Positions 24,740 through 38,915 of a stretch of DNA of 64,000 nucleotides are shown here, piece after piece. The translations under genes were made by a program, and so were the position numbers. The first letter of the stretch is position 1, and the number at the start of each line of letters is the position of its first letter. Origin of the DNA: Piromyces finnis (Eukaryota > Neocallimastigomycota > Neocallimastigomycetes > Neocallimastigales > Neocallimastigaceae); contig MCFH01000022.1 of the NCBI GenBank assembly GCA_002104945.1, forward strand, positions 434,001 through 498,000, read 5' to 3'. The notes under the pieces are model-generated. The model was not told the origin of the DNA and did not search any database. It saw nothing but the letters and a program-made list of their open reading frames with translations.

Positions 24740-25979
24740 ATGAATGATATTATGGAAAGAATCGCCTTCACTCGTAAGGAGGTCGAACATTTAAAAGAAA
24801 AAATTAGACAAAAGAAAATTTCTTTATATGATACAACTTGTAAGTAAAGAAAAAATTATTAGTTAATAAGTAAATAAAAATATATATTTTTTTATAATTT
24901 TTAAAAATAAGCATAAATAATATTAAGTACATGAAATTGTTTTTTTGCATAATATAGTGAAAAAAATTGCTAATGAATTAGAACCATTACCACATGTTGA
25001 CATGAAGGTTCGTCGTACCTTAAAGGGTCATTTAGCTAAAATTTATGCAATGCATTGGTCTAGTGATAATCAACACTTAATTAGTGCTTCTCAAGATGGT
25101 AAATTAATTGGTTGGGATACTTACACTACAAACAAAATATATGCCATTCCACTTAGATCATCATGGGTTATGACTTGTGCTTACTCACCTTCAAGAAATT
25201 TAGTTGCTTGTGGTGGTTTAGATAATATTTGTACAATTTATAACTTAAGAACCAAGGATGGTAATATAAAAATTGCCAGAGAACTTTCTAGTCATGTTGG
25301 TTATTTATCATGCTGTAGATTCTTAAATGATAACCAAATTATTACAAGTTCTGGTGATTCTACTTGTATATTATGGGATATCAGTGCTGATGCCAAAATT
25401 CAAGAATTCACTGATCATACTGGTGATGTTATGAGTATATCTTTATCCCCAAATAATAATATATTTGTTAGTGGTGCTTGTGATGCTACTGCTAAAATTT
25501 GGGATATGCGTAGTGGTAAGTGTGTACAAACTTTCACTGGTCATGAATCAGATATTAACTCTGTTGAGTTCTTCCCAAGTGGTGAAGCTATTGGTACTGG
25601 TTCAGATGATACTACTTGCCGTTTATTCGATTTACGTGCCGATAATGAAATGATTCAATATGCTCAAGGAGGAGCTAGTGGTATTACTTCTATTGCCTTC
25701 TCTATCTCAGGGCGTTTATTATTTGCTGGTTATGATGATTGCACTTGTAGTGTCTGGGATACAATGAAGGGCGATCGTATCGGTATATTGAACGGACATG
25801 ATAACCGTGTTAGTTGTTTAGGTGTTTCTGGTGACGGTATGGCTTTATGTACTGGTAGTTGGGATGCCAACTTAAAGGTAATATAAAAATAGTTAAATAG
25901 TGTTAATTTTAAAAATATATCGATGAAATAATTAATTATTAATTTCATTATTTTTAATATATTTTAGATTTGGGTATAA
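24740..25979 (+). CDS. Heterotrimeric G-protein beta subunit
   Basis: G-beta pairs with G-gamma at the inner plasma membrane and couples receptors to effectors. Exons 24740-24839, 24958-25877 and 25968-25979 give 343 residues, the usual family length. The N-terminal helix ([21 protein letters not shown]) precedes seven WD blades: [116 protein letters not shown] and TGSWDANLK. The final strand, IWV and the stop, comes from a 12-base last exon. It is clearly G-beta rather than a generic WD protein because of the collinear match, including the N-terminal coil. The receptors at 50.6-64 kb are possible upstream partners only in a general sense. Confidence 0.96.
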
Positions 25980-27195
25980 GCTCAATCAAAGAAAATATCC
26001 ATCTTCCACCAAAAAATTGCTAATCTAAAATTTACAGTTAAAAATATATATAGACAAAAATTATAATTTTTAAAAATTAATTAATATATTAGTATTATTT
26101 AATATTCGCTAGAATAAAACAAAGAAATCAAAATAATTTAATTTCTTCCAATAATTTCAATATATAAATATTAAAAAAAAGAAAAAGAAATTAATATTTT
26201 TCAATATCTACCTTATAAAAAAATATTAAAATAATATATTAAGGAAAAAAAGAATAAATAGCTAAAAATAAGAATGTATTTTATTATTATTAAATATAAA
26301 TTCTATTGAAAGTAAAAAGAATTATATGTTTAGAAAAAATTAAAAAAAAAAAAAGAAAAAAAGAAATTTTTAATAGTAAAAAAAAAAAAATCCAACGCAA
26401 CAATAATTTTAAATAATTATTGCTAGTAATACTAAATTATTAGATTATATATCTTTAGATAAAAATTGTAAATAAAAAAAAAAAAAATTTAAAAAAAAAA
26501 ATTTTTTTTTGGAAGAATTAAAAGAATATTTTATTTATGTATTTTATATATTTTAATCCTATGTAAAAGGATTTATATAAAACTTTTTTTAATATATTAT
26601 TAGTTAGTAAATAATATTTTGTTTATTGCTTTATTACAAATTTTGCAGTAATAAAAAATAGAAATTATATTACTTTTTTTTTTTTTTTAAAACAAAAAGT
26701 AGAAATCCTTAATGGTACTAATTTAATAACCACAAACATAAAATAGAAAAAAACGTATTTTTATTTTTTTATTTTTTATAAAACAAAAAAAATTTATAAA
26801 CTTAATAAAATAATAAAAAAATTTTTAAAAAAAAATAATATTTAAAATTTTATTAATTAAGGATGAATAGTAAATTAATATTTAAACTTTAATTTATTTT
26901 TATTAAAAGTTTTTAATTTATTTTAAAAGATGTTTTTTTATTTTTCTTTAATTTATTATATATATTTTCTTTTCAAAGTAATTATTTTTTTTTTTTTTTT
27001 AAACATATTTTTCAAAATAATAAGCAAGTTAAAAAAAAAAAAACCTATTTCTTTATTAATAAAATTCGAAGAAATATATGTTTAAAAATTAAAGTGTTTA
27101 TAAAAGAAAAAAGGAAAGAATTTTTTTTTTTTTTTTTAATTTTTATATATACATAATAATAATTAAAACCATAGTCAACATAAAGTGTTTAGAAG
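25980..27195. other. Intergenic between G-beta and ARMC9
   Basis: About 1.2 kb of A/T homopolymer-rich sequence. No coding signal is seen. Confidence 0.6.
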
Positions 27196-30100
27196 ATGCT
27201 ATCAAATACAAATTTGAATAGTTTTAATTCTATTAAAAATGATCAAGTAATATCAACCTATCAGGATCAACAAATTAATAGTATTCAAAACTCTTATGCT
27301 TTACCTTTTCGAGAACCATCAAATACACTTCCATTATATAATTCTAATTATAATGAAAAGTTGAATCATTCAAATGTTTTATCTAATAATTATACGATTA
27401 TAAATGATAATAACAACTTTCCTTTTAATAATATACAAAATAATTCAACAATTAAAGTTAATGAAAATGTTAATAATAACTTGACAAATGAAATTGAAAT
27501 GAATTTGATATGTGGAGAGGTATAATATTATTTATATTTTTAAATTTTTTTTTTTTAAAAAAAAAAAAAAAATTATTGATTGTTACGTATTTATTCAAAA
27601 TAGTCAGGATAATAAAAAAAAAACATATAAATATTACATATTTCTTTATATATATAAAATTAATTTCAAATATATATTAATTAAAAGTATATATATTTTA
27701 TAATCTATCTCTATCTACATAATTAAAATATTAAAAGTATTTAAAATATGCCAATTATACTTCAACACTTAATGAATTTGAAGTAGAATGTAAGAAACGT
27801 GGATTATACCATGATTTTCAAAAAGACCTTCATTCTAAAGATGTTGATAATAATAAAAAAAATGAAATATATGTATGTACTAAATAGAAATATAATTTTT
27901 AATGAAAAATGAGAAGATATAAAATGACTAATATTCTTAATTCTTTTATATATATTGATTATTAATAAAAAAAATATTATATAATATTTATTTATTAGAA
28001 TTTATTATTAAATTTCTTTCATCAAGGAAATAGAAATGGATTTATGGATATATGGTTAAAGATACTACCTGATTCTACTCGACAAGTAGATACTATTGCT
28101 CAAAAATTAGAATTTAATTTAAATGTTTACTTTGCTATCTATCCTATTCATGATTATGTTGATCTTAATAAATCCATTGTAACTATTTTTAAAAATATAG
28201 GAAATATCATTATATTATATTTAAAGAATCTAATTTTTTTTTCTTCCTCACCATGTATATATATATTATCTCATTTTTTTTTTTAAAAAAAAATGATCAA
28301 AAATATTTATTTTTAAAAGACATTAGACATTAATACCACCATGATGGAATTTAAAAAGTATTTGGAAAATAATAGTACAAAATTATCTCAATCACAACAA
28401 TGTATTCCATTTTATGCTTTACCCTATATACCCAACCCTAAAAATCATTCATTATTTAAAGAAACATTTACAGAACAATGGGTTTTAAATTTACAAGATC
28501 AATTAAAATTATTTATTAATTCATTATTAAACACTTCCCAAAAACCTAGACTCTATACACTTTTACAAGGAAATGTAAATATTTATAATAAACATTTAAT
28601 TATAATTGTCTTTTTTTATTTATTTATATTTATATTTATATGTATTTTGAAAATAATTAAAAATAATAATAGAAAGTTGATAAATCAACAAAGGAAAAAG
28701 GTAAAATTATTACATAGTAATGATTTTAATTTTATAATTAATTTTTTTTTTATTTATTAGACTATTTATTAGAAATTGAAAATTATAAAAATGAAATATC
28801 TAATTTTAAAATGGATAAAGAAACTATTGAAAAAAAATTCAGTAATCTTAAAGTAAATATATTAAATATAATATATAAATTATATTTAATCATTAAATTT
28901 TTATATTTAATATCTATAAAACTTAAAAAAAGAATGATTATAAAAATTTAGTTTCAATTTCCTCTGAATTAGTAAAAATAATAAATGCTTCAATGAATGG
29001 TGAACAGGTAAATCAAAAATTAATTTTATAATTAAAAATATGTTTATATATATATATATATATATTTCTTATTTAATAATTTTAAAATATTTATTTCTTA
29101 TCTTTTCATAATTATTATTATTATTATTATTAATTATTATTAACAAAAACAAATAATAATTAAAAAAGATATTACCTTCTTTTATTAATGATATATATCG
29201 TCAAATAGCAATATTTCAACAAAAGGTGATTAACTATAGACTTATTTCATTACTATACATAATAATTTATTATTCTATAAATGAGAAACCTTTTTACTTA
29301 AATATATTTAAATATTAATTTATTAAATAATATTAAAATTTTTGTATTTATATTTTTCGTATAAAGAATATGGAAGATTATGATAATGATTATGATAGTG
29401 TAAAAATATCCAAACCTATATCTAACCCATCAATATATGGTAATAATAATGAGGTTAGTAAAGATATGAGTGTTAATCCTATGCTTCTTTCTCCTTTATA
29501 TGATAAATCTGGCAGAATAAATTCAAATACATCCAATACCCTATTTAAAACCAATTCTATCCTATCTTCTAATTTAAATCAACCATTTCAAAAAATAAGG
29601 TTAGATTCAGAAACTCAAAACCCATCATTATTAATGAATCATGAATTTCAAAAAGTTCCTTATCAAAATCAAAATGAACGTGTAATTTCTTGGATAAATG
29701 AATCCGATATTAATAAAGATTTTATTCATTTTAACTATCATCAAATTATTAATGATTTGAAAAACTTAAATGATGATCAAAATTTGGTTAAACTTATACA
29801 AGCGTTAAGATTGGTAATTAATTTTAGTTTTAATTTTTAATTATTATACCCAAAAGATTTTACAGATATTCTATTTATCTATATAAATAGTTTTTTTTAA
29901 TACTATTTATTTAATCAAAAAAAAAAAAAAAGAATTAGAAATTATGATATTCTTATTAGATATTTAATTTGTTTTTTTTTCTATTAAATTATTATATCAT
30001 TTATAAATAAATATTAACATTAATTATCTACGATAAAAAAAAAAGAATTTATCAAGGGCTCATTCAAATGGAAAAAGAAGAGAAATTTTATCTACTTATA

Positions 30101-32719
30101 TTCAAAATGATATTTTAGATATAAAGAATAAAACAACACCAAATGTATATAAATTTGAAAAGATAAATTAAAATTTGATAGATAATCTATAGTATAATTT
30201 AAAAATTATTATAAGTTTTATTTTATTTTATTTTTATTTTTATTTTTTTTTTTTGAAAAAAAGGTCTATATATTAATATATTAATATCAATAATTTTTTC
30301 TTTAGGTTATCACTCGATTATTAAAATATTCAAGTGAGGTGGTTCATATTCAACTATTTAAATTACTTAATATTATTTGTACAGATAGTATAGGAAGAGA
30401 ATATTTAATAGGATTTTGTTCCAATATTATTGAAAATTTAATTACCATTTTATTTAGTTTTAAAACTTTTACCGATTCTATTTTCTTTAAAAATATTCTT
30501 GCTGTTCTTCAAAAATTAAGTTTAAGGTATAGAATTCAGAAAAGTTTTTCGTTTCTTTTTTTTTTTTTTTAAAAAATAAAGAAAATAATTCATTTATAAT
30601 ATCTCAATTAGATATACATATATATAAAAAGAAAATTTTTTGAATAGTTTTATTTGTAAAATAAAGGAAAAGAATTATTTTTTTATCATATATTAAAAGG
30701 AATGCATTTCATAATATATATTTCTTATATTATTAATATATTTCTATTTTTTTTATTTTATTCTAATTGATATAAAGACGAAAAGCTCAATCCCTAATGA
30801 TAAAAGAAAATTTAATTGAATTTATTACTGAATTTCTTGGTACCAATGAGAATTCTAATAATTATATTTCAGAGGAAACATTAGAATATTGTATTGCCTT
30901 ACTTATGAATTTGTGCCTTAGAACTGAAGGAAAAAGAAGATGCTGTCATCGTTCTAAAGAGATTTTAAAAATACTCAATAATCATATTGAACATGATAAT
31001 CAACAAGTATATATCATTTATATTATATATTTATATTTTATATACATATTTAGATAATTTCTTAAAACCACAAAAAAAAAAAATTAAATAAATTATATAT
31101 ATATATATATATTTATTCTAATCTATTTCTTAATTATATATAATAATAGATAAAAACTTATATAAACGGCACATTATATAATTTATTTACTGAACATATC
31201 ATAAGAGAACAGGCAAAATCTATGGGAATGCCAGATCTTTTACAGTATTTAATAAGCGTAAGTGATATTCAAATTAAGAAACAATTAGAATTTGTACTGG
31301 AACAATTAAATTCAGGTATTTTTTTATTTTGTTTTATTAATTAGTAGATGATTTTAAAATTTAATATTAAAAATATTTTAAAACTATTTAAATATAATAT
31401 TAAATGATTTTTTTTTTAAAAGATGAAATTATCGATAATTATGATTTAATCTCAGAAGATGGTGAAGAAGATGATAAAGAGGATTTGAATGATAATGTAT
31501 TTTATTTTTTATTAATAATATATTTAATATAGAAATTTAAAGAATTGAAAAATTAATAATATATTATAATGATCATTATTATATTATTCAATAGGAAATA
31601 CCAGAAATAGATGAGAATTTAGTTATAAATGATCTTGCAGAAGATGAAAATGAAGAATTTGGTTATGAATTATTACATAAAAAGTATCCTGTTAATAATT
31701 CCTTAAAACAGGAATTAAAACAAATGATACCAACATCAGTAAGCGACATATTACCATATTAAAATATTTTAATATTAATATAAAATTGAGTTGTATATGA
31801 AAATAAATATATATTTAATTTATATTCCATTTTAACATTATATCATATTTTATTATTATTATTTAATATTTAAAATTATAAAAAAAAAAAAAAAAGCCTG
31901 AAAAAGAATATGTTAAAGATGAAGTTTTTAAAAGAACAAATGTGACTGTTGCCAAGGCAAAACCAAAAAGTAAATTTAATTGAATTGAATAAATAATTAA
32001 TTATATCAATTGTTTTATTAATATAATTTATTAATATTTCTTTTTTATTATATAAAGATAATTATCAATCATCAATTAATAATAATGGTATTATCATTAA
32101 TAATATTGTTACAAATGCAACAATTGATAATACTAATATTCAAAATGATAATGATTTAAATGGTTCTAATTATAAATCATTTATTACAAAAGACACTACC
32201 CCACATAAAACCCAACAAACTCCTATAATTAAAAATAAAAGACATAACAAAGTAATTATAATTCGTTTTTTATTTAAAATTTTTTATATAAAAAAATTTT
32301 TTTTATAATTTTTAAATGTATCTATATTAAATATCTTTTAAAAAAAATAATTTATTTATTATAAGAAACCAACAAATGAAGATTATATAAAAATGCAAAC
32401 TATAAAACCACATCCTCCATTAGAATCAGTCATGAAAAAAGTGAAAGAAAAAACTGGAATTAGTAGTGAGGAAGAGTATGTTTATTTTTTTTTTTTAAAA
32501 AAAAAAACAATACAATTCAAGAAATAGGATTTATTCATAATTTAATTATCTTTTTAAATAATATATTATTATAGGTTAAAAGAATATTATCAAGCATTTA
32601 CTTCAAATCCACGTATTGCAAGAACTCCTGTAGAATCAATTTCTCTAAATTCTATATCTACTACATCAAAAAGTACTTTACCAGATATAAGACAAAATTC
32701 ATCTTTTAATCGTTCTTAA
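27196..32719 (+). CDS. ARMC9: ARMC9-like LisH/armadillo protein of the ciliary base
   Basis: ARMC9 is a basal-body and ciliary protein (a Joubert-syndrome gene in people). Exon 1 (27196-27519) encodes an Asn-rich leader ending LICGE. The next exon gives the LisH motif, YLKYANYTSTLNEFEVECKK. Then come FFHQGNRNGFMDIWLKI and TIAQKLEFNLNVYFAIYPI (28010-28190), FYALPYIPNP (about 28400), a coiled-coil part (28740-29230), and the armadillo section: IKTLIQALRL-type helices near 29800, LEYCIALLMNLCLRTEGKRR at 30880-30950, INGTLYNLF near 31160, and an acidic exon at 31420-31500. The order and words match ARMC9 throughout. The last exons are low complexity; the stop is at 32717-32719. There are about 18 short exons, and exon borders in the variable parts are approximate. 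Confidence 0.88.
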
Positions 32720-34059
<1,340 letters not shown>

Positions 34060-36263
34060 ATGAGACAATTTAAAAAGTTTTATATCATTGCCTTAATGGT
34101 AATAGTATGTAGTGTACAAAATTCATATGCTAGAAGAAGAAAAATATTTAGAAGAGATGCATCAAATTCATGTAGAAAGGCTTACATCATTGCAAGAACA
34201 ACTGAAAAGTTATGTCATATTGATATTACATCTCTTGATGGTTATAGTAATGATGTTTTAGAAGAAAAATGCTCCAATAATGGTTGTTTTAAGTATGTAT
34301 TATTAAATTAAAAAAAAAAAAAAATTTTTTTTTTTATTTTTTCTTTCATATATATATGTATATTTATTTATATAACATATTTGATAATACAATAATAGAA
34401 AAACTCTTGATGCTTATAAAAATTTTGATGAAATGTGTAAAAATAATGAAGTTCGTAATAAGGAAATGTTATTACAACATATTAATTCCTTTAATTCTAT
34501 TATCTGTAAAAAAACTGGAAATGGTAAGTTAAATGATTGAAGATGAAAAATAAAAAAATCTATACACCAGAATTATATATATAGATTATATCTGAAAAAT
34601 AATATAGGAAGAAAAGAAAATATTTATTAATCATATAATTTTATTGAATTTTACATAAAAGACTTCTGTTTAAGTAAGATTAATGAGTTTATTCATTCTA
34701 ATCCAAGTACCAAAAAGGACCTTGGTATGTGTGAAAATGATTGTATTTCAAGTATTTATTCTACAATTGGTAATGGTATCGTTTCAGTTCCAAATTTCTT
34801 AAGAAATGATATTATTCGTGCTAATCTCCTTTGTTCTAAAGTTCCAGTATGTTTTATTTTTTATTTTATTTTTTTTTAAATACATTTTACTAATTATATA
34901 TATAATTAAAATATATAATTATAATTTATTTAATTTTTTGTATCATAAACGGATGGTCATCAACAAAAACAATAATTTAAATTAAATATCATCAAAATAT
35001 AATAATCATATAGGGAAAGAGAAAGTATTGTATTGAAAAACTTGAAGATTTCAGAAAGGAAGAAAATTATGAAAAGAAAATGAATATTTATTGTGATTCA
35101 TTATGTGTACAAAAAGTTTTATGGAAAGAACAAAGTGAATATAAATTAACCTACAATTTAGATTCTTCACTTGAATCAATTATATCTAATTTCACTGATA
35201 GTGCCTGTTTATATAATGGTGAAAATAGATGTGGTGAATTTCTTCTTAAAATTCTTAATAATGATTATAGTTGTTCTGGATTAAGATATCCAAGAGTTTT
35301 CCCATTCTCTGGTAATTACACCATTTGTAATCAAGAAATTAAGGAAATTATAAATGAATATGGTACCTGTGTTAATTCTTTATTCAGTAATAAAAGTGGT
35401 GATTGGCTTAATTTATTCACTGAAATTAATAGATATGCCAAAACTCGTAGACTAAAGAATTTCTCTGTTTTCCAAAATCAATCAATTTGTAAGTTTTTTA
35501 TTTTATTTTATTTTATTGTATATATAAAGAAAATTTCCTTTTCTTTTTCTTTTTTTCCCTTTTATCTATTATATCTATTATTTATTATTAATTAATTATA
35601 GCTATTTAATTAATATATATATTTGTTTCATTTTAAAAAAAATCATATTTTAGTTTTTAATTATTAAAAATGATTTATTCTAATTCTATATTTACAAATA
35701 TTAATATATATTTATTTTATTTTATTTTATTTTATTTTATAATAATTGATTTTTAGATGAAGAAATATTTAACAGAACATATAAAATTGAAAACTTCAAT
35801 TGGGATTGGTATCAATCCAATGATAGAGCTGTATCTGTTTATATTATTAATTCAATTGCTGCTCATTTAGGAATCACAGTAAATATTTATAATATTTTTA
35901 GTATTATGTGAAAAACAAAACAAAATAAGATAAAGAAAAAAAAAGTATAAATATATAATATATAAATTTATTCTTATTTTATTTCTTTTTTTTTTTTTTT
36001 TTTTTATATGAATTAAGCCTTCTATGATTAGTGGTCAAGGTTATAATGAATATTCTGTTATGATTAAAGGTTTAACTAAAAAACAACAAAAAGAATTAGA
36101 TGACGATCATACAATGAGTTTAACTATGTTCTCAGGACAAATTGATTTTGAAGCTTTGATTGATGCTACTAAAGGTTTTACTATTAATGGTGGTCATATG
36201 ATCCTACCGAATATGATCACTATCTTTGTTTTCACATTAACTTTACTTTTTTTAATTTTTTAA
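34060..36263 (+). CDS. Secreted Cys-rich, probably GPI-anchored protein
   Basis: Not recognised as a known family. Six exons: 34060 to about 34293, then starts near 34400, 34663, 35014, 35757 and 36018. An N-terminal signal peptide (FYIIALMVIVCSVQNSYA) is followed by a basic RRRK patch that could be a processing site. About two dozen Cys residues are spread over the ectodomain in spaced pairs (CRKAY, KLCHI, EEKCSNNGC, CENDC, CDSLC, CGEF, YTICNQ). NFT, NKS, NYT and NQS sites suggest N-glycosylation. The C-terminus ends in a hydrophobic stretch (ITIFVFTLTLLFLIF) straight before the stop, preceded by small residues (NGG), as in a GPI-attachment signal. It is about 470 residues. A cell-surface role is inferred from these signals. 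Confidence 0.75.
35706..35738. repeat. (ATTTT)n intronic repeat
   Basis: Short pentanucleotide TTTTA run in the last-but-one intron of the secreted-protein gene. Confidence 0.7.
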
Positions 36264-36627
36264 AATGAATACTAAATAATAACAAAACAATTATTTAATA
36301 ATTATATACATATATAAAAAAAATGTATAAAATATTTTTTTTTTTTTTATTCATTAAATTATAATTAATATATATTTAATGTTTTTTTTAATTACGTTAA
36401 AATTTTTTCAATAGCAATAACTATAGTAATAAAATAATAATAATAAATCATATTATTGTATAATATTTTTTAATATAGTTTACTATTTTTTACTTTTTAT
36501 TTTTTTTTAAAAAAAGAATTCATAATCAGAAATATATACAATTATATCATTATTATTTTTTTAGTAATAATTTCATATTTTATTTCACATGAGTTTATTT
36601 TATAATATATTCATTTTTATAAAATAG
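36264..36627. other. Intergenic between convergent genes
   Basis: A 364-base AT-rich spacer between two converging stops. Nothing is recognised. Confidence 0.6.
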
Positions 36628-38915
36628 TTATTCAAGAGAGTCCAAGAGACATGTATAATTATTATTATTGTTACTTTCGCGTTCCGTTTCAATATTTGAT
36701 CCATTCAGTCTATTAAATTATGTTGTATTACAAAATTAGAAAAAAAAAAAAAGCACAATATATGAAAATTATTTATATATATTTATATATTTACGATTTA
36801 ATTTCAGAAATTTTAGAATTACTATTTTTAATATCTTTTTTATTATATAAAAATAAAAATAAAATTAATTTTCTTCTCTTTTGAATGTAATATTTAAATG
36901 ATTATAAACTTTTTTTTTTCCTGTCTGTATTATATATCATATTTTTAAAATATTGATTATAATTATTATTTTTTATGAATACCTTTTTTATCAATAAAGT
37001 GGAATTTTTTTATACTATCCTTATTAATTCCATTATTTGATATTGACTTTTGTTTTTCATTTTCATATATATTATCTTGAAGTATTTCATCTTTTTTATC
37101 GATAATAACAAATTTATTATGGTCGCTAAAACTGAGATTTCTTTTATCAGAATAATTTGATAACGTATGATATGATGTTGAATATGCCGCTGATGATTGA
37201 TTAATTGAAGGCTCTTTATTGAGAGATACATTTCTTTTATATGATGAATCTTTATTAATAGAATTCGATGTATTATATAAGGAGACTTTATTAAAAGAAG
37301 AAGCTTTATTTAAAGTTATAGGTTTTTTTGAAGTAATTTTATTAATTTTAAAATTATCAGAAATTGCTTCTTTTCTATAATTATTTCTTAAACTACTTTT
37401 AAAATAACCATTTTCATCATAATCAATACAATTATTGCTATTATTTGTCACAATAAATTCACCATTTTCATCTACATCAGAAATTTTGGGTATATTTAAA
37501 TTGTCATTTGTTTCGAATGATAAATTTTTAGAATATGTATTAAATTTTGTATTTTTTAACATTGATTTAATTGGTGAATATTTATTATCATAAATAATAT
37601 AACTATTACGATTATTTAAATAATCCATATTAATACTATTTTCACTTCTGGTGTAACTTCGATTAAATGAATTATTTGGATTATAATGATGTGGAGATCT
37701 TTATTATATTAATTTTTTTTAAAATATATAAATCATTACTAAATATTTATATTTTGTCTTTTTTTTTTATTTTATGTTTATTTTTTAATATATTACCTAT
37801 TATACTTGTTGTTGTTATTAACATTGTCATAAAAATCACGGTTTATATAATAATCATCTTGATAATTATTAAAATCATTATTTTTTTTAGTATTTATAAA
37901 ACTATGTTGGTTTTTAATAGAACTATTAGAATAGTCAAAACTATTACTACTTCTTGGATGGAAATAAGAGTTAGATTCGTAGTTTTCATTCATTTTTCTA
38001 AATGAAACATTTTGACTAAATTGATTTTGATTATATAATTTTTCTTGATTGTCATCAAAAATGTCAGTATCAGTTCCAACACATTTATTAAACTTTGGAA
38101 TACAAAGTTTAGTATATACAAACTTTTCATTATATTCCCTTTAAGTATTATTAATAATAGATTAATTGAAGAAGAGATATCATTAATAATACAATATATA
38201 ATTATTTTGCAAATTAATTTTTTTTTATATTAAAGTTTTTAAAAATTACTTGAATACTTCTCTATTAATTAAATCTTTATCTTGAACTAAACTCACGCAT
38301 AAATTAACAATTATATGAAGCTTCATAATAAAAAAGTGTTTTTAATTATTTGAAATAATTAATATAATGAAAACATTTCTTTTTATATATATATAATGTA
38401 TAATGTATTATCCCTACTGTTGTACTAATTATTAATCCTTGAAATAAATATTTACACCAATTTTCCTGCCTAGCTTGTGAAATATATAAAAGATGTAGCG
38501 GTGAATAGTAACTATATAAAATATTTTTATTTTTATCAGAATAATGCATTGTATACATATACATATATTTTCGAGTTTATTATAATGATATATTACCAAA
38601 ATAAATTAAGTGAAAAAAAAGGTGGATCCCATATTTTTATATACATATACTTTTTATTAATGTCATTGAAATTTCTGTTGCCAATACTGTTGTGTTTTTC
38701 TACCATGCTTTTTTGATATTTTCCATAATATTTTTTATAGAAAGGATAGCTATTATTTTTAAAAGGAATTTTTTCAGCAATTGAAACTTTTTGTATTTAA
38801 TGTGTTTTTAACAGAAAATATAATCTTACTATATTATTCCCCAATATGTAGTAGCCCAATTTGGAACATATTCATTTATATCACTTATTATAATTCTTTT
38901 CTTGATGGATAAGTC
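36628..38915 (-). CDS. Nur1/DUF2418-like nuclear-rim membrane protein
   Basis: In yeasts Nur1 sits in the inner nuclear membrane and helps silence and tether chromatin. Exons read on the minus strand, all phase-consistent: from 38915 (DLSIKKRIIISDI, then ATTYWGIIY); an exon giving YPFYKKYYGKYQ and IKIWDPPFFSLNLFC; an exon with YYSPLHLLYISQARQ, CKYLFQGLIISTT; LHIIVNLCVSLVQDKDLINR; REVFKEYNEKFVYTKLC, FNKCVGTDTDIF up to 37797; 37698-36983; 36834-36795; and the last, 36709-36628 (YTCLLDSLE). The WDPP..LF.YYSP core, two hydrophobic helices and the EVxxEYxxKFV..GTDTD segment are what I associate with Nur1. The C-terminal half is Ser/Asn-rich. The 5' end is open: a candidate first exon MYQA at 39383 and a hydrophobic exon from about 39245 could precede it. 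Confidence 0.6.

Noticed and set aside
36001-36263. Separate small gene starting at the ATG at 36024
   Set aside because: It is the last exon of the secreted Cys-rich protein, with a consistent intron phase and the terminal hydrophobic signal.
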